A model generated the notes under the pieces. It was not told the DNA's origin. It made no database searches and saw only the letters and a program-made list of their open reading frames with translations. Made by a program: the position numbers and the translations under genes. This document shows positions 54,531-64,000 of a stretch of DNA of 64,000 nucleotides, piece by piece. Source of the DNA: Phylloscopus collybita (Eukaryota > Chordata > Aves > Passeriformes > Phylloscopidae); NCBI GenBank assembly GCA_027886175.1, contig JAJNNQ010000024.1, positions 27,755,001 to 27,819,000 on the forward strand, read 5' to 3'. Within the stretch, counting starts at the first letter, position 1. Each line of letters begins with the position of its first letter.

Positions 54531-56119
54531 TGGTCAGAAGACTCTTGGTATTGGCAATATTGGGTCTGATATGTGGGAAGGAGTTGTCTTTGAATGCTGT
54601 GACTGCACACAGTGGAATTCTGCCTTCTCCTCCTCTGCTCTGTTCTGCATTTCTTTTCTTTCTTTCTTTGTTTTTACCTTGTCTGTGAGCCCTTGCTGAG
54701 CTCTAGCCCTAGGGTTTGCAAATCTTTCTGCCACTTCTATGCACAGAATCATTTTGAGCAAGGAGACAGAGAATTTCTCTGGAGGATAGATGTTATATGA
54801 CAAACCCCTTGTCTTTTGGTCCTTGAAAAAATGTTACTGTGCCAGTCCATCCCTCTGGCCATGACTAAAGTTGTGGTGATCTCTCCTGAGTAGTTTTGAA
54901 TGTCTAGTTAACAAGTCCTTCTAGTTCCCTTCCTGCCTGGTTCCTGTCTGTTCCTAGACTGAACTCGCTTTTAACCCCCGAGCAAGCTGCTCCTTCTGAC
55001 TTTGCTGGAGCATCTTCTCCCCATCCACCCATACCAGCAGCTCTACCCAGTGGCTCATATCCTTCTCCTTCCCCATACTTCCTTCTGCCATCTTTTCCTA
55101 TGTTTGCTGCCTGCCTTTTCAGATGTCTTTTTTTTTCCTCATTATGCCCTGGTGTAGACCCCAGGTTCATATTTACACCCCATCACCCTCATGGAAAATC
55201 CTTCATGTGGTGCCCAGTCACTGTTTGATGGGGCCCCTCCACCTACGTGACCTGGCTTCTTCTGCCATTCATTCACTCCGTGCTGCTTTTGCTTTGATTT
55301 AAGCACTCCTAATGGTACCTTTTTTCATGCCTTCTTCTGACTCTCCTCTGAATTCTTCACAGATTTCTTCTCTGATCATCTTCTTGTTTTAGTGAGGAAC
55401 AGCAGAACAACTGTTACCTGTTGCTTTTCAGGTGACTCTGTGCCCAGCCACTCCGAGAGCAATCATTGGATACAGCAATGTGTGTGTGCATTCATATCTA
55501 GGAATGTTTGGGAGAAAAAAAAAGCCAGCAAAAACAAGGTGGAGGGTGAGATGGGGGTCCTTTATTAATTTGCTAAGAATACCTTAAGCAAATATGTGGG
55601 TTTGAGAAGTGTAAGTTCTGTAACATCACCTTTCTCAGATCAGTTGAGTAGAAGTCTGCACGGATGAGAAGGGAGACACCAGCCCTGAGCTGGAGCACCA
55701 AGACAGCAATGACTGGCTGCACTGTAGGGCATGGGCTGGTGGGGTGCCAGAGGAGCAGAACCACCTCTGCACAGTTGTGCCACTCTCAGGGGCCTTGAAG
55801 GGGCAGGGTGACTGTGGGAAGACCAGAAGGAGCAGCTGGAGGGAGGGGCGCAGGAGCTGCTGTGAAAGCTGGGCTCTGAGGACTTGGTGGAGAGCAGTGG
55901 TGGGCAGAGGAGCCCGCTCTGAAAGGACAGAGGAGGTGACATCAAAAGCACAGCCATAAGCTGAGAAAAACAGCAACTTTGTGCCTGCGCTTGTGGACAG
56001 GGTCTGAGTTCTCTTTCATTTTGAGTCTGAGATATTCCAGCCCAGTGACTCAATTTATTTCTGTCTCTGCTCCTGACATTTCTCTTTCAGGTGGCTGCTG
56101 CATGGTTTTGGGTGGGGCT
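54531..56119. other. Intergenic stretch, no gene seen
   Basis: No gene was recognised. It is pyrimidine-rich from 54600 to 55400. Open frames near 55640-56050 overlap on both strands and look like composition effects. Confidence 0.5.
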
Positions 56120-56600
56120 GTGGGCTGGGGCGACTCGTGTTTTCAAGCTCTTATCGGCATCAGTATGATGTTCTGCTTTTCTTTTCTGTCATACGGCATC
56201 CCGCTCCCCTCCCCTTCCTCCCCTCCCTCTGCCGGCTCCCAGAGGAGGCGACAGACGGTCCTGTAATTTGGTTCCATTCGCTCGACTGGAGCAACACCTG
56301 CCCCCCTCTCTGGGGACAGGAGGGTCTCATCCCAAACCGTGCAAGGAGCCAAAGATGAATCTGAAGCTCACATGCAAATAGAGCCCAGGATAAAACAACA
56401 CGGCCATTCTGGGCAGGAAAGGCAAAATCCGTCACCAGGGGAAGAGGCAGGAAAAACGAAATCGGCTCTGAAGAAATAAATAAGAAGCGCCAGGAGATTG
56501 CCTTTTCCTTTTGGGTCGGTTGCTATTGTGGTTATTGATCTGTCCCACCCTGGAGAATAAACTGAGAGTACAGAAAAATAATGGCTGATATTAGAACACA
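56120..56600. promoter_or_regulatory. Candidate conserved non-coding elements upstream of the NHLH2 3' end
   Basis: Two compositionally distinct pieces (56130-56290 with isolated CpGs and TCATACGGCATCCCG; 56440-56600 with GGTTGCTATTGTGGTTATTG) contain SOX-like ATTGT words and no repeat signature. Inference only. Confidence 0.28.
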
Positions 56601-56659
56601 TTTATTCACCCTAAAAGAACTGGGTTAATTGGGTTACAGGATGGCGAGATGGATAGATA

Positions 56660-57935
56660 TGTGAAGAGATAGATAGATAGAATGTCTCTGCTATTTCTTC
56701 GCAGCTATATAATGGAAAAGATCCATTTCTTTGTTGAGTTTCATATACAACATCCTCTTCAGCTTGCCACCACCCCACCCCCCCCCCCATCTCTCTCACA
56801 AACACACACGCTCCCTTTGCTAGAAATACAGCAAAGATACCAAATCACATCCAAGACCCTCAGAATTTATCTGATGTGAGTATCAGTGGTCATACCCTAC
56901 CTGGCTCACACACTTTTTAACACAATAAGACACGACTTTGTGGCTAGGGAGTAATGTGATCCTGAATGCAGAGTACCACGCACTTTGCTGGACAGTGATG
57001 GTCTATGCCTAGAAATCCTTCCTTTTGTCTGTGCATATGTAATAGCAGCATAAATTCAAGTCTATATTTTGGAATATTTTGTGCTCAAGATCTTTTAATC
57101 TCTTAGGAAACTGTGTGATACTCAGATACAGTTCCCCCTTAGCCGTACAGTGCTGTCAAAACCATTATGTTTATTTGGAGGAGTTACTTTTGGCTTGCTG
57201 TCTGTCCTCGTTTGCTGTATCAGGGTCAGGATCTGTTTCCAGGGTTCAGATGAATGCATTAGCTGCCCTGCTTCCTAATGATACCATGTGAGTGTGTATT
57301 GCACCGTGTTCCTGTGAGCCCATATAGGCCTGAAAATGTGTCTTAATAGGTGTTATAACCCAATGTCAGCATGCATTGGATATCTCTTGTACTTGGATAT
57401 CCTAGGTTTATCCATTAGAACTACTTGCTCTCTGTGAATGCTAGAGGTTTCCATTGAATGTTTTATGTATTTTATGTAATGTTTTAGATGTTTTATATAT
57501 TGCATTGAGTTCAGGCCTAAAATCCCTCTTTTAGTGTCAGCTAAATGTCCAGAGGTTGTGCTTTGCCTTCTCTGTCTTTGAGTGCACTTTCTTTCATGGT
57601 TTGTAGGATGAGCTCCTCTTCAGTTGTGAAAGAAAGGTACCTGAATGTAGCTAAAATACCAGGAAATATTAACTATGTCTCTTGCCTGCCCATTGTTGTA
57701 ATGGCTGAGTGTGATATAAACTTATAACTTCCATTCAGAACTTCCAACCCCATTCCTCCTATAGTATTGTCATTCAAGGTCATTCATTCTTTTATTGCTG
57801 AGGGAATATAGACATAGGCAAAGTTTGATTATATAATTAGATTTTATTGCTATCTAACCCAGACTTGCAATGAGATGGAGTTAAATTTGTTTACTCATTC
57901 TTCATAAATCCAGACTTCAGAGCCCTTAGCCATAC

Positions 57936-57970
<35 letters not shown>

Positions 57971-58960
57971 ATAGGCCTTATAGCTTGTGCATACTACTCA
58001 GCTCCTTAAGAATGAAAAAAAAGGTGTGGAATGTGGGAGCAATTCTGTTTTCAACACTTGTCAACTGCTACATGAGAATGAGTTTCCTTCTTGGTACCAG
58101 CAGAAAAAAAAAATAGAAGTAGTTGGGGTGACATTATGGTGGGGACAGGATTTAAACAAGGTGGTGAGTGTATGGAAGTGAGACAGGACTTGTAGGAAGA
58201 AGCAGTTTCTTCCATCAGATAAAACTTGGGAAGAAAAGGACATCTCTTCAGGTCAGGTGCCCTGACTCTTTTGCGGGTTACACTTGAGATTTGACCCTTT
58301 GGATACCACCAAAAGCAAAGTCCTTGCTGCTCTGTGTCTGGGTGCAGACAGGCTCTCTGTTGTCTCAGAGATGGTAAGAATGGAAGAGCCCACAAGATTT
58401 TCTGACTTCCTAAGCCTGTTCTGACACATCTCCATGCTGTACTCTTCTTTGCTCACAACACAGGAGCCTTTCTGGTGTATCACTAGGGCACAGGATCACA
58501 TGGCTGGGAACCTGAGACTCAAGCATTATCTCAGCCTGTGCCTCTGACATGTGTGAGAGACCCCCAGAAGGGGAAGTAAGGCCAGGGGGAATGTGGGGTT
58601 CACACCTACAGCTGCCAGTGACTGCAGCCATCCTACTTTACAGTCAGGTGTTGCAGAACACTCTCTTCCCCTAAAACATGCATTCCCAATGGTCAAGAAG
58701 GAAATAATATGTTTGTCTTTTTATTAGCTAAGCCCTCCCAAATGCTGATAGCATGAAGGCTTTTTGAATGGCAGGATTTATAATATCACTCAGGCAATTA
58801 CATTAAACTCAACACAGCGCCCTGATATTGAACCTAAAAAAACAAAACTGTCCCAAAGGAAGGCAGCTCCAAAGTTTTTGGAGTCATTTCAGCCCTGAAA
58901 TGCAAGATTTGATACCTGTGCATTGAACTACCAAACCAGTGTGCGCTCCCTTGGGACATG
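56660..58960. other. Intergenic stretch with simple repeats
   Basis: It contains a short GATA tract (56663-56680), a C-run (56778-56788), ATGTTTTAT-type tandem words (57450-57500) and a T30 run (57939-57968). No gene was recognised. Confidence 0.55.
57939..57968. repeat. T30 homopolymer
   Basis: Thirty consecutive T occur in the intergenic region; no associated element is visible. Confidence 0.95.
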
Positions 58961-59330
58961 GCAAGCGTGTATTTGTAGGAAATGGAATTAACAGTCTCTC
59001 TGACAGGTTTTCTGCATGGAGCTTTTCAGCTGGTCAAGACCACACTTAATTAAATCACTGTGCAAAGTGTCAGCCATAAAAATGGGGTGGAGGGGAGGGT
59101 TTTGTCTCTCCAGCAAGTAAGAATGGAGGATGAAACCTCCGGAGTCAATGGCAGTATTCAAATTATAGGTAAAATTAACCCCTTGTGGTAAACAAGCTAA
59201 GGGTTTAATAAATGAGATGGTCTCACGTTACTCGGGTAATAACCTGTCTGCTGTTGAGTCTGTATCTGTTCCACGTTTCAAATGACAAGATTTGCCAATG
59301 AAGCCTTATACAGAAGATTATGGTTGAGGT
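58960..59330. promoter_or_regulatory. Candidate conserved non-coding element near the NHLH2 3' end
   Basis: This stretch contains TTAATTAAATCA, CAAATTATAGGTAAAATTAA, AAACCTCCGGAG and TCACGTTACTCGGGTAATAA. It is homeobox-site-rich, not repetitive and free of long reading frames. It lies 0.5 kb beyond the predicted NHLH2 polyadenylation site. The call is by pattern only. Confidence 0.3.
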
Positions 59331-59835
59331 TTTCTAAAGAAGGGAAAGGGCACAAGATTTTTTCCTTGATTTCGGTAGAATAAGACCTGGCCAGAAAGGG
59401 ATCAAAGCTGAATTTAAAAAGGAGAAGGAAAACCCAGTGCACTCAGGCAGGACACAACACATGCATTTGGGCGGCAAAGCCAGACATTTCAAAGAGTGAG
59501 GCAGCAAAACAGGTGCTTGCAGGCATCAGATTGGATTGTACAGCTTGAACTTTGGAACATGTGACCAGATGCCAGTCATGATGAGACTGGGAGAAAGTGA
59601 CAGCAAGGGTCCTGTGTCTCCTTTGCTTTTGGGCAGGGCAGCCAGCTGAGAGCGGCTGGAGCAGGGGGGCTGTGGTGGAGGGACTGCAGCCCGAGCCTCT
59701 CTAGGAAGAGGCAGGTAACCTGTTGAAGCTTCCCATGCACAACTCGAGAAGCCTTTGCAATCCTTATTCATAAAGACATCTCATGTCTGTCTTACAGAAG
59801 GACCAACAGGGAAAAATAATTAGGAAAAAACAGCT

Positions 59836-59854
59836 TTTATTTGATACTTTTATT
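59836..59854 (-). terminator. NHLH2: NHLH2 polyadenylation signals (two AATAAA)
   Basis: On the minus strand AATAAA occurs at 59854-59849 and again at 59841-59836, 13 bp apart. Cleavage is expected 10-30 bp further on, near 59810-59825. No stronger hexamer pair was noted between here and the stop codon. Confidence 0.55.
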
Positions 59855-60207
59855 TATATGCAAAACAGCTCACCATTCATGAGAGATATGAAAAACGCAT
59901 CAGATAGAAACCAGATTTATCTATTTTCACTACAAAATATTGCATTATATAAAGCAACATAGACACACAAAAAAACCCTGAAAAAGACTAAAATCTTTGG
60001 ATAGCAGATGTGGTTTTTTTTCTTCTTCTCTTTTGTCCCTAAAATGCGCTTCTTGTTTTAAGAGATTCACAGCAAAGAACATGAAACATTTTCAGGTTAT
60101 AGAATTTTTTTGGTTGTCACAAAGGAAAGCAGTCCTGGATTTACTTTTCTTTCTTTTTTTTTTTTCTTTTTTTTTTTAGGAAAAAATGTCCTTTCCTAAA
60201 AATATAC

Positions 60208-60276
60208 CACACACATACACACCCACGCTCACTCCCACACACATGCATGTATACACACACGCACATATACACCCAC
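60208..60276. repeat. CA-rich microsatellite in NHLH2 3' UTR
   Basis: Interrupted ACACAC / ATACAC / CCACAC units run over about 70 bp. Confidence 0.85.
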
Positions 60277-61006
60277 AAAGAAACTACTTCCCTTATAAAC
60301 GATTTGCAAAGTACTTTTCAGACGCAACTATAGATCAGAATAACAACAAGTTAAAAACAAAAAAACAACAAAACCTCTCCTAGTTAAGTGCTAGTGGTTG
60401 TTGATCCCACACAAGGAAAGAAAGAAAAAAGGTCAAGAACAAATGCCTTGATATATATAAAATATACTTATAAACAGGGAGGGGGGGGGAGGTTTGTGGT
60501 ACACAAGTGCAATATAATTGGAGGGAAAAAAATAAATTAAAAGGAAAAGAAAATGAACACTGTATTGATCCCAACAAACACTCATAAAGTCAAACATAAT
60601 ATTCCACAGGAGAAAGTGTAAACACCCGACTATAGAAACCAATTGGCACGAAGTATCCAAAGTAAAATTGCCACCACTCTGAAAAATAAATAAATCTTGA
60701 AAAAAATAAATTGTCAACTCCTTCTACCATAAATAAAAAATAGTTATTTTTAACTGCACCCATGGGTCACACGTTTAAGGTCACAAGTAGATGTTTTTTG
60801 GATATATATAAAGGGGCACTTGACAGCCTGAAGAGACAATCCGGTTGTACACTTCTCTTCGAAAAGCGGGCTCTCGATCGGGGGGGGAGCACAAGCAGCG
60901 GGGCCCCCCCCGCCCCGCCGCCCGCCCCGGGGAAGGCGCTGCCCGCCGCGGCCGGACCCGGGGCGGCGGGACTGGGGGTCCCGGGGCTGCGGGCGTCTGT
61001 CGGGCG

Positions 61007-61438
61007 CTACACGTCCAGCACGTGGTTGAGATAGGAGATGTAGCAGATGGCGAGGCGCAGGATCTCGATCTTGGAAAGCTTCTTGTCGGGGGGCAGGGTG
61101 GGCAGCAGCTTGCGCAGCTCGGCGAAGGCCAGGTTGAAGGCCTCCACGCGGATCCGCTCACGCGTGGCGTGGGCCGAGCGGTACTTGGCCGTGGCGCGGC
61201 GCCGCCGGCGCTTCTCCTCCCGGCTCAGCGGCGGCGGGTGCAGCCCGGGCCGGCCCCCGCCGCGGCCCTCCCCGCCGCCGCCGCCGCCCCGGCCCTCGCC
61301 GCCGCCGCCCTCGGCGGGCTCCGGGTCGGAGACGCAGCAGCTGAGCGCCTGAGCGTCCGCGCCGCCCAGGGACTCCGGGTCGGAGGGCGCCGAGGAGGGG
61401 TGGTCGGAGTCGGCAGCTTGGTCCGGGCTAAGCATCAT
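61007..61438 (-). CDS. NHLH2: NHLH2 (HEN2/NSCL2), neuronal bHLH transcription factor
   Basis: NHLH2 is a nuclear class II basic helix-loop-helix factor of developing neurons and hypothalamus that binds E-boxes, alone or with E proteins. The single coding exon gives 143 residues. Residues 1-40 follow the family N-terminus ([16 protein letters not shown]...). Residues 43-65 are Gly/Glu/Arg-rich. Residues 72-84 are [13 protein letters not shown], and the bHLH occupies about 85-141: basic region [18 protein letters not shown], helix 1 to KLLPTLP, loop, and helix 2 [20 protein letters not shown]. It ends HVLDV as in mammals. Length slightly exceeds the mammalian 135, all of the excess being in the Gly-rich segment. 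The start has good Kozak context (A at -3). NHLH1 is the paralogue, but the N-terminus and the CASQ2 neighbour identify NHLH2. Confidence 0.97.
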   Translation of the reverse strand: MMLSPDQAADSDHPSSAPSDPESLGGADAQALSCCVSDPEPAEGGGGEGRGGGGGGEGRGGGRPGLHPPPLSREEKRRRRRATAKYRSAHATRERIRVEAFNLAFAELRKLLPTLPPDKKLSKIEILRLAICYISYLNHVLDV

Positions 61439-61458
61439 CTTGGAGGGGGCGGAGGAGC
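61439..61458 (-). other. NHLH2: Predicted start of the NHLH2 coding exon (splice acceptor)
   Basis: On the minus strand CTGCTTCTCTGTCTCGGGAAG|GCTCC has a pyrimidine-rich tract followed by AG at 61460-61459. It would leave a 20-nt untranslated lead before the ATG. Mammalian NHLH2 also carries its whole coding region in the last exon. Confidence 0.45.
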
Positions 61459-62314
61459 CTTCCCGAGACAGAGAAGCAGAGAGAGCGGGTCAGGGCCCCG
61501 GCCCCGGGATACAGGGGCAAGGCGGGGAGCAGGGACATGAGGGACATGAGGGACATGCCGGCCCCCGCGCCCTGCCCCCGGCGCCGGTACCGCCCGACCG
61601 GGGCGGGGGGAGAGCCGGGTGGACGAGTCGCGGCTCCTTCAGGGAGTACTAATGAGAGCAATATCGGGGACAAACGATACCCCGTCATTTAACCATCCCT
61701 TCCCCGTCATCCCTTTGACGGCAGCTTCAGCTTCAGCGGCGTATACGCTTCCTGCCGTTATTCCCTGCTCTTCCTTGGGTGTTGAAACAGGCCCAGAGAG
61801 CAAGAGAGGATTTTTTTTCTTTCAAGCAAGCTAATATCCAGTGTTTCAATATTATGGTGATCCTCCCCGCTCCACCCTCCTGCTGCCTTCCAGGCCCCCA
61901 ATTTTAATGTTGTCCTTTTTGGCTCTGCTTAACCGTTTCTCTTTCGGCAACGCTCTACGGGATCCAGGCTACTGACATGATACTTTTAAATACACAGCTC
62001 AAGGCTCCACAAATATAACAAGGCCAGTAGGGAGATTTATTTCCCCAATCCCTACGGGGTCCGATGTATCTGCTAGGCTCTCCTCTTCGCTCTTTTCTCT
62101 GTGCTCCTCCTTTTTTTCTTTTTCTTTCTTTCCTTTCCTGCTGCTAATCGTGCAGATAGCGATTTGCTAGCGATCAAATGGGAATGTTTGGAGAGTTTCC
62201 TTTTCCCAAGTGTGGGATTCAAAAAGAAACAAAACCCCAGAGCAGAGGCCGAACTTTTCCATCCCTTTAAATTTTCCCTCCTCTCCCCTCCCTCCGCGAA
62301 AAGAGGGGGAGGTT

Positions 62315-62334
62315 AAATAAATAAATAAATAAAT
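62315..62334. repeat. (AAAT)5 microsatellite
   Basis: Five AAAT units lie in the probable NHLH2 intron. Confidence 0.9.
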
Positions 62335-62662
62335 GCGGACGTGCCTTTCAAAAGAAAATTGAATCGTATCTTCTTGCGGCCTCACAGAGCACCATCTGTC
62401 ATGTAGACAGCAATACAAATCCGAGCGCGTCCGTGGACATGCCGGCATGTAATAAAACAATACATCAGGCAACTAGTGAATAACCTTGGACACAAATGTG
62501 TGTGTGTGCGTGCAGCTGGGGTGTCGAGCGAGCTGGGGAGCGAGCCCGACGGAGGAGGGAACGTCGCATCCTCCCCCCGAATTAAGATTGCAAAGTATTT
62601 CCACATAAAGTTTCCAGGGAAAGTCCTAGTCGGGCCTCAGACCCGGTTGGGAAAAAGAAACT

Positions 62663-62692
62663 ATTATTATTGTTGTTGTTAACAATAATAAT
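62663..62692. repeat. 12-bp perfect inverted repeat with 6-nt loop
   Basis: ATTATTATTGTT, spacer GTTGTT, AACAATAATAAT: the arms are exact reverse complements. Each arm includes ATTGTT/AACAAT, the core SOX-type word, in opposed orientation. Confidence 0.9.
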
Positions 62693-63392
62693 CATAACAA
62701 CCACACGGGCAGGGGGAATTCTTCCCAGGCAGGGCTAGAGCCAAGCCTCCCCCAACAGGGAGAGACGCGGGGCACGCGTGGCGGGGCAGAGGGGCTCCGC
62801 CGGGGGCCGAGGCTCAGCGCTCCCCGGGGTGCACAGGGAGCCAGGACTGGGGAGTGGGAGAGAGGAGCGCTTCCTTCCCTGGGAAAGGGCCGTCTCTTGC
62901 CAGGGCCGTCGGAAACGCTTCCTCTTCGATTTTTAATAAGGAGCGTTAATCAGGCCCACAAGGCAGGGGTAGGGGAAAAAAAAAACCATCAGCGCGCAAG
63001 TCAGGTATCAGTGATCTCGTGGGGCAAAAAGATAAAGAGGAAAGGTTTAAAATCACCTTTTAACTGGCATCCAAGCGAGGGGGCTGATGCAAAAAGCACG
63101 CCAGAGGGGCAGGATTTGCAGGGCGGTTGTACGGAAACGGGCAATTAAAGCGATGGTTACCGAAGAAAGTTGCTAAGAGGTTTCTCTAAGGTGTGTGTTG
63201 AATTTTTCGCTTTGATTTGGATTTATCCGTACGGTGGGGTTTGGCGAGCTGATCCCGAAAGAGGCTTTCCCCACTAGTGTCCACCCCCCACCCCTTTTTT
63301 TTTTTTCTTTCTTTCTTTTTTTTATTATTATTACAGTAAACCCATGCCCCGTGCTACCTGCAAAAGGGAAAGATATTGTTAAGGCTGCTTAC

Positions 63393-63630
63393 CTCGGTGG
63401 AGTCGTTTGGATAGCCTCTCTCTCCACGTCCCCTCGCCCCCTCGGCGATTCCTTTACAGTTCAAATGACCCTCCGGGAGAGGAGCATGGAAAAATTAAAA
63501 AATCAAAATCAAATAAAATTAATTACGAGCGAAAAAGTGTCCTGCTCGAATGGGGAAAGGCAGATCTCATCCCTCGCCGCGGCCTCCAGCGCTCCAGAGA
63601 TGGGAGATGTTATACTGTCGTGTTTGTTTG
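63393..63630 (-). other. NHLH2: Candidate NHLH2 5' untranslated exon (proximal)
   Basis: A strong donor CACCGAG|GTAAGC lies at 63393/63392. The upstream limit is uncertain. A TATA-like TTTTTTATAC on the minus strand (63645-63636) could set a start near 63610. It may be an alternative first exon. Confidence 0.35.
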
Positions 63631-63661
63631 CGGAGTATAAAAAACAACTTAAGTTACTTAC

Positions 63662-63840
63662 GATGCATCAGGGGAGAAAAAGCGTTTCCCCATCAAAGTC
63701 CTCCTCCGCCCGTTTGTCCGGGGCAGCGGCTGCAGCACACCGGCGGCTTCGGCCGGTCAGTTTTAGAGGAGGAAAGTGCCCTCTTCCCCGCTTTTCTTCC
63801 TCCTCTTCCCCGACCGCGATAAATAACAAAAGGGATGCGG
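63662..63840 (-). other. NHLH2: Candidate NHLH2 5' untranslated exon (distal)
   Basis: A consensus donor GATGCATC|GTAAGT lies at 63662/63661, with GC-rich sequence upstream. It contains an ATG at 63693-63691 that opens a short frame across the splice. The start is not determined; the upper bound is a guess. Confidence 0.38.
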
Positions 63841-64000
63841 CGACAGCACCGGCACCGTCCGGGATTATTCCCTCTCTCCCGCCCCCTCAGCCTCTCCTTC
63901 CCTGCGGCAGCCCCGCCGCTCCCGGGCCGGGCCGGGCGCGGGGCCCGGGGCGCGGAGCCCGGAGCCCGGGGCGCGGAGCCCGGCGCGGCGCTGCCGGCTT
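63690..64000 (-). promoter_or_regulatory. NHLH2: CpG-rich NHLH2 upstream region
   Basis: G+C and CpG rise steeply towards the right edge (GGCCGGGCGCGGGGCCCGGG and GGAGCCC/GCGGAGC-type repeats at 63930-63990). This is typical of a CpG-island promoter of a developmental gene. No exact start site can be placed and the island continues past the window. Confidence 0.5.

Larger units (their letters stand above)
59815..61006 (-). other. NHLH2: NHLH2 3' UTR
   Basis: From the stop codon down to paired AATAAA hexamers (minus strand, 59849-59854 and 59836-59841) runs about 1.2 kb of AT-rich sequence without open frames. It is GC-rich only in its first 120 bp. A CA-rich microsatellite (60208-60276) and several A/T runs lie inside. 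The end is predicted from the hexamers, not observed. Confidence 0.6.
61459..63392 (-). other. NHLH2: Probable NHLH2 intron
   Basis: This lies between the predicted acceptor and the nearest donor. It contains a 9-bp tandem repeat (GGGACATGA three times, 61532-61557), a pyrimidine tract (62104-62145), an AAAT microsatellite (62315-62334), a 12-bp inverted repeat (62663-62692), a GC-rich patch (62755-62880) and a T-rich tract (63294-63330). No further coding sequence was seen. Confidence 0.5.

Noticed and set aside
62605..62630. STAT- and NF-kappaB-like words (TTCCAGGGAA, GGGAAAGTCC) upstream of NHLH2
   Set aside because: Both deviate from consensus and such degenerate words are common; not enough to call a site.
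1..64000. CRISPR arrays, bacterial operons, phage or plasmid functions
   Set aside because: The window has introns, CR1 elements and vertebrate genes; tandem arrays present are minisatellites or microsatellites without spacer structure.

Overview
The window reads as vertebrate nuclear DNA, almost certainly bird and probably a songbird. It has small coding exons with consensus splice sites, long introns, many 5'-truncated CR1 retroposons in both orientations, and a solo LTR of a type I associate with passerine genomes. It has no bacterial, viral or organellar gene organisation. Two protein-coding genes are clear, both on the minus strand: CASQ2 (cardiac calsequestrin) on the left and NHLH2 (neuronal bHLH factor HEN2/NSCL2) on the right. 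They are also neighbours on human chromosome 1p13, so this is conserved synteny.

Region 1-25.2 kb is the 5' part of CASQ2. Six coding exons can be placed to the base: 24592-24825, 10437-10521, 8901-9001, 6589-6700, 5140-5213 and 4541-4671. Their phases join without a break and encode 245 codons plus two bases, covering the signal peptide and the first part of the thioredoxin-fold repeats. The later exons, including the acidic Ca2+-binding tail, lie beyond the left edge. Upstream of exon 1 is a compact MEF2 / E-box / CArG-like cluster. The 14-kb first intron holds two perfect MEF2 palindromes, each with other muscle-type motifs beside it.

Region 25.2-59.8 kb is intergenic. I found no credible gene in it. 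It contains CR1 copies of different ages, a 720-bp solo LTR with an intact 5-bp target duplication, a ~480-bp direct duplication 4.3 kb apart, a 78-bp near-identical repeat pair (one copy in the CASQ2 upstream region), homopolymer tracts, and a GC-rich block at 38.1-38.6 kb with a perfect CTCF-type motif and a minisatellite. A second GC-rich block at about 39.8-40.1 kb carries POU and SOX motifs. Several compositionally distinct stretches may be conserved regulatory DNA.

Region 59.8-64.0 kb is NHLH2: one coding exon (143 codons), a ~1.2-kb 3' UTR ending in paired AATAAA hexamers, and a GC-rich upstream region with two strong splice donors that probably end non-coding 5' exons. If the distal donor joins the coding exon, an upstream ORF would overlap the NHLH2 start codon. 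The two genes act in different tissues (heart muscle and neurons), so the motifs between them are of most interest as candidate enhancers and a boundary. All family assignments come from recognition by eye; no database search was run.
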